From positions 1 through 64,000 of the IMG/VR virus record IMGVR_UViG_3300035670_000068: a stretch of 64,000 nucleotides of DNA; one strand, given 5' to 3'. Every line of letters begins with the position of its first letter. Within the stretch, counting starts at the first letter, position 1. Under the pieces are notes generated by a model that searched no databases, had not been told where the DNA came from, and saw nothing but the letters and a program-made list of their open reading frames with translations. This document shows, in pieces, positions 61,433 to 64,000 of this stretch. The translations under genes and the position numbers were made by a program. The stretch comes from a virus.

Positions 61433-61824
61433 GAGAACATTCCTATGCCGAGCTTCTCGGCGTTCTGAGCGATTTCCAGTCGAACAGCTTCGACCAGGCG
61501 CTCCAGGGTTTGACGATCCAGAGCCAGGTCTTTGCCGACTCGCTTCATGACCGCGATGAACTGGCCCTGCATAGCGTCACTGGACGCCAGCAGCGCTTCG
61601 CGAACCATGCTCTCGATCATGGCCTCGTCGGAGATCACCTTTTCGAGAGCTCGACTCACCGCAGCCTTGATCACCAGCTCGTTGCCGGTGATCACCTGGT
61701 CGACCATTCGATTGACCTGAACCTTGATCTGAGAACCGCTGCCGAGCATGGCGTCGCGGATTGCCTGGTGAGCAGCAGCCTCAACTGTGCTCTGCAGGCC
61801 GGTGATGGTCAGAGAATCAGTCAT
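61429..61824 (-). CDS. GMFS-tailed helical protein, 131 aa
   Basis: Helical throughout (LQSTVEAAAHQAIRDAMLGS; VISDEAMIESMVREALLASS), tail KLGIGMFS, the most divergent of the C-terminal tails. ATG overlaps both neighbours. Not recognised. Confidence 0.68.
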   Translation of the reverse strand: MTDSLTITGLQSTVEAAAHQAIRDAMLGSGSQIKVQVNRMVDQVITGNELVIKAAVSRALEKVISDEAMIESMVREALLASSDAMQGQFIAVMKRVGKDLALDRQTLERLVEAVRLEIAQNAEKLGIGMFS

Positions 61825-62086
61825 CAGCCCTGATCTCCAACTTGCCCCCGTTCTTCTCCATGCTCGACTTCGCGGCGAGGATCATGCAAACGTCCTCTTC
61901 GGTCTGGCTGTAGCCTGCAGCGCACTTCGCAGCCATCGGATCGATGCCAGCTTCGATTGCGCGGTTGATGGTGTTCAGCTCAGCTTCGGTTTCCTGGGAC
62001 TTACAGGAAGCGATCTGACCCACAGCGATAGAGAGGGAGATAACGGCCGCGACACCGAATATCGTCCAGCCTTTCGTTTCGTCCAT
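61817..62086 (-). CDS. Membrane-anchored small protein, 89 aa
   Basis: N-terminal span WTIFGVAAVISLSIAVGQIA (about 7-26), then a soluble acidic part with three cysteines. Signal anchor likely; periplasmic domain. Not recognised. Confidence 0.7.
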   Translation of the reverse strand: MDETKGWTIFGVAAVISLSIAVGQIASCKSQETEAELNTINRAIEAGIDPMAAKCAAGYSQTEEDVCMILAAKSSMEKNGGKLEIRADD

Positions 62087-62087
62087 T

Positions 62088-62306
62088 TCAGATGCCTTTA
62101 CGGGTGTTGATGATTGCGCGGGCTTCGGTGCGATAGAAGCCGGCCGGGAGTTCGCGGATCAGGTCTTCCAGCTCGTCGTCAGGCTTGTCTGCCAGGTTCG
62201 CGACGATGGGCTCCAGGAGATCATCCTGAGCCGCATTGAGTTGGCTGATCAGCAGCTCGATCTTGCGAGCTTGATCGAGGCGCAGTTTGCGTTCTTGCAG
62301 TTCCAT
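62088..62306 (-). CDS. Hypothetical protein, 72 aa
   Basis: Helical, charged (MELQERKLRLDQARKIELLI; DDELEDLIRELPAGFYRTEA). TGATG overlap with the gene upstream. Not recognised. Confidence 0.68.
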   Translation of the reverse strand: MELQERKLRLDQARKIELLISQLNAAQDDLLEPIVANLADKPDDELEDLIRELPAGFYRTEARAIINTRKGI

Positions 62307-62608
62307 CAGATCACCGCCGTCATTGTCTTGGAGCCATCGCCGCTCTCGGTGGTGATCATCATCGGAGCTGCGCGACCGCCACGACGCAGGAAGGTGACGC
62401 AGCCGGCGAACATCTTGTTGTGATTGCCATCGCCATCCGGCACCAGGGAGGTGCAGAGCAGGTTGGAGCAGTCCTCGCCGTTCGGGCCTTCGCCATCGTG
62501 AGCAATGTCGAAGCTGGCCATCATGGCGATGCCGTTCTCCTGGCAGATTTCGATGATCTGACGCATCAGCGGGCTGATTTGGGCGTCGTAGATTTGTTCC
62601 TTGTTCAT
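62306..62608 (-). CDS. Hypothetical protein, 100 aa
   Basis: MNKEQIYDAQISPLMRQIIE then a beta part (MMASFDIAHDGEGPNGEDCS; TFLRRGGRAAPMMITTESGD). Resembles small phage proteins of unknown role that begin with a helix ending QIIxICkxxgI. Overlaps neighbours. Confidence 0.68.
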   Translation of the reverse strand: MNKEQIYDAQISPLMRQIIEICQENGIAMMASFDIAHDGEGPNGEDCSNLLCTSLVPDGDGNHNKMFAGCVTFLRRGGRAAPMMITTESGDGSKTMTAVI

Positions 62609-63309
62609 GCTACTTTGACCTCGATGGGCGCCAGGTCAGCGAGGAAGCTGCGGACCTGTTCGGCGTTGACGTTGGACGGGAGAGTGGCTGGTTGATGCTT
62701 GCCGACGACTTCCAGGATCAAACCCTTGATCTCCGGCAGCTTCTCGATCAGCGACTCGACGTTGTGCGTGGACTTCACGACTTCATGAACGCCACGCAGC
62801 GCATCGAAGCTGGCCGGAGCTTTCGAGAATTTTTCGAAGACCTGGGAGCGGAAGTGAGCTGCGATCTTGGCCAGGTTCTCGCTGCCCTGCAGGCGAACAG
62901 CAACGTCTGCCATCAGATCGGCCGGGTACTTGATATCGTCGGTCTCGAAATTGACCAACACGGTATGGAGAGTGCAGTCGCTCCAGAAAACACCCAGGTG
63001 CTCACCCAGGAAGCGCCAGTCGCCACTGCCGAAGCTCTGGTGCATATCGCGGAACGAGTCGTTGCCGCCGATGAAGGCGTCATCGAGGTTCAGGTGAGTG
63101 AGTGCTTTGACCAGACCGGCTTTGTGCAGAGTCTGCCAGCTGTTGTGAAGCTCGCCGTGACCGTACAGCTCCTGGTAGAAGGCTTGGGTTTGATTGCGTA
63201 CCGCCTGACGCAGAGCATCGCGGTCAATCGCTTTGAGGATCGCGCTCTTGAAGATCGCCTGCATGATCGACTTCTTCATGGCGGCGCTGAGCTTGGTCTT
63301 TGCAGACAT
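62605..63309 (-). CDS. Hypothetical protein, 234 aa (Nmad5-like?)
   Basis: AGGAG eight bases before ATG 63309. Helical N-terminus (MKKSIMQAIFKSAILKAIDR; QAFYQELYGHGELHNSWQTL) somewhat like nucleotide-modification-associated domain 5 proteins; the similarity is weak and judged by eye. Later part helical (NLAKIAAHFRSQVFEKFSKA; VESLIEKLPEIKGLILEVVG). First gene of an operon with the extended palindrome copy 19. Confidence 0.6.
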   Translation of the reverse strand: MSAKTKLSAAMKKSIMQAIFKSAILKAIDRDALRQAVRNQTQAFYQELYGHGELHNSWQTLHKAGLVKALTHLNLDDAFIGGNDSFRDMHQSFGSGDWRFLGEHLGVFWSDCTLHTVLVNFETDDIKYPADLMADVAVRLQGSENLAKIAAHFRSQVFEKFSKAPASFDALRGVHEVVKSTHNVESLIEKLPEIKGLILEVVGKHQPATLPSNVNAEQVRSFLADLAPIEVKVA

Positions 63310-63341
63310 TGGCTTACTCCTGATTGTGGTTTATGTGTAAC

Positions 63342-63374
63342 TAACTGCTGACTGAGATTATCAGTCAGCAGTTA
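63342..63374 (-). promoter_or_regulatory. Extended palindrome, copy 19
   Basis: TAACTGCTGACTG-AGATTAT-CAGTCAGCAGTTA on the plus strand: 13-base perfect arms, with TAACTAAC overlapping the left arm (63338-63345). A variant of the palindrome family with a longer stem; upstream of the gene at 63309. Confidence 0.7.
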
Positions 63375-63388
63375 CGGGACAGCAAGCG

Positions 63389-63955
63389 TTAAAGAGTCAA
63401 CGCCCTGATCTCTTCCACCCGCTGAGCCAGGTCAGAAGAGCGGATCGTGGAGAACTCGATGCCGTTGGCCGAGAGGATGCCGCGCAGGATAGTGTCCAGC
63501 TTATAGCTGTAACCCCAGGACAGATTCGCACGCATCTTGTCGGTGCTTCCTTCGACGAAGCACTGATTCGGCAGAACAACCAGCTTGTCGAAGAACTTGA
63601 CGTAGTTGCCCAGACAGTTGCCCAGGTAGTAGGAAAGCATGGCCTCCTGCTTCTCGGTCAGCTTGTCGTAGGTGTCAACGTCAGCCAGCGTGTAACCCAT
63701 CAGATCGATTGGGGTTCTATCAGTGATAGCGTTCTCGCCGGCGTAGCTCTGCCACTCGACACGCAGCTCGTTGAGGATCGCGTACTGGACCTCCAGGCGC
63801 TCGTCGAATGTCATGCGAACAGCCGGGTCTTTACCCAGGCGCTTGTAAACGTCGGAAGTCGAGGTCTTGCAGAAGTGGTAGCCGAGCTTGTCGGCTACCT
63901 CCTGAGCGAGAGTCGTCTTCCCGGTGCCGTGAACACCGATCAGACCGATCATCAT
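63389..63955 (-). CDS. P-loop nucleotide kinase-like protein
   Basis: 188 residues. Walker A IGLIGVHGTGKTTLAQEVA at 3-21, NAITDRTPIDLMGY as Walker B-like/DR-x-P segment near 80, and helical lid. Layout fits phage deoxynucleoside (mono)phosphate kinases or the AAA_28 group. ATG 63955 overlaps the stop of the gene cut by the window edge. In a phage with possible modified DNA such a kinase could act on precursor nucleotides; not shown. Confidence 0.78.
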   Translation of the reverse strand: MMIGLIGVHGTGKTTLAQEVADKLGYHFCKTSTSDVYKRLGKDPAVRMTFDERLEVQYAILNELRVEWQSYAGENAITDRTPIDLMGYTLADVDTYDKLTEKQEAMLSYYLGNCLGNYVKFFDKLVVLPNQCFVEGSTDKMRANLSWGYSYKLDTILRGILSANGIEFSTIRSSDLAQRVEEIRALTL

Positions 63956-64000
63956 GCCGAGACTTCCTCTACCAGCTTGGTGTTCTCGACGACAGCTTCC
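63952..64000 (-). CDS. Partial gene cut by window edge
   Basis: The last codons of a gene entering from the right: EAVVENTKLVEEVSA then TGA at 63952-63954, overlapping the kinase ATG. The frame is open to 64000; nothing can be said of its function. Confidence 0.65.
   Translation of the reverse strand, partial: EAVVENTKLVEEVSA

Noticed and set aside
1-64000. CRISPR array, insertion sequence, integrase or attachment site
   Set aside because: No regularly spaced direct repeats with spacers, no transposase or integrase motif, and no tRNA with a duplicated 3' end were found.

Overview
The window is a stretch of a tailed double-stranded DNA phage genome (siphovirus with a lambda-like tail). It is GC-rich apart from one AT-richer island, and almost fully coding with genes overlapping by ATGA/GTGA/TGATG. 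The host is not shown directly. GC content, an Acb2 anti-CBASS protein typical of Pseudomonas phages, and a tRNA-Arg(UCU) suited to a GC-rich host point to Pseudomonas or a relative. No integrase, repressor, lysis gene or DNA polymerase is seen, and the right edge cuts a gene, so this is part of a larger genome.

Layout. 1-28.3 kb, minus strand, is the virion module read from right to left: small and large terminase, portal, scaffold, capsid, neck and tail-completion proteins, tail tube, frameshifted tail chaperones, tape measure, gpM/gpL/gpK-like proteins, a fused gpI-gpJ tail tip, three tandem paralogous tip proteins, a methyltransferase and an S74-autoprocessed tail fibre. 28.3-32.6 kb, minus, is an operon of a winged-helix protein, a Mom-like acyltransferase, an ABC ATPase and two ParB-fold proteins; it looks like a DNA-modification system. 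32.6-36.8 kb, plus, holds a helicase, a SLOG-like protein, a TerB-like protein, four tRNAs and a non-coding, hairpin-rich stretch ending in a strong terminator. 36.9-38.5 kb carries a proteasome-like hydrolase, Acb2 and a glutaredoxin. 38.5-64 kb, almost all minus, is an accessory region of small genes, including a PIN/Phd toxin-antitoxin pair, an ArdB-like antirestriction protein, a kinase-like protein, a DnaQ-like exonuclease and a P-loop kinase.

Three genome-wide signals stand out. (1) From 41022 to 42088 there is not one GG or CC dinucleotide on either strand; the two proteins encoded there contain no Gly, Pro or Trp, and their ribosome sites, promoters and operator also obey the rule. 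(2) Eleven small, mostly unrelated proteins end in the same C-terminal tail, [F/Y/V/I]-G-x-[W/F]-[S/A/G]. (3) About twenty imperfect palindromes of the form TAACTAAC-N(2-6)-GTTAGTTA sit between transcription units, several followed directly by a TATAAT-like box; they look like the phage's own promoter/operator series.

How it fits together: the palindromes probably coordinate the units, and the modification operon, Acb2, ArdB and the toxin-antitoxin pair form a broad counter-defence set. The GG/CC-free island, driven by two strong sigma70-like promoters, may be an early region built to escape a GG/CC-dependent process, such as a type I-F CRISPR system with its CC PAM, or the phage's own modification machinery. 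These functional links are inference.
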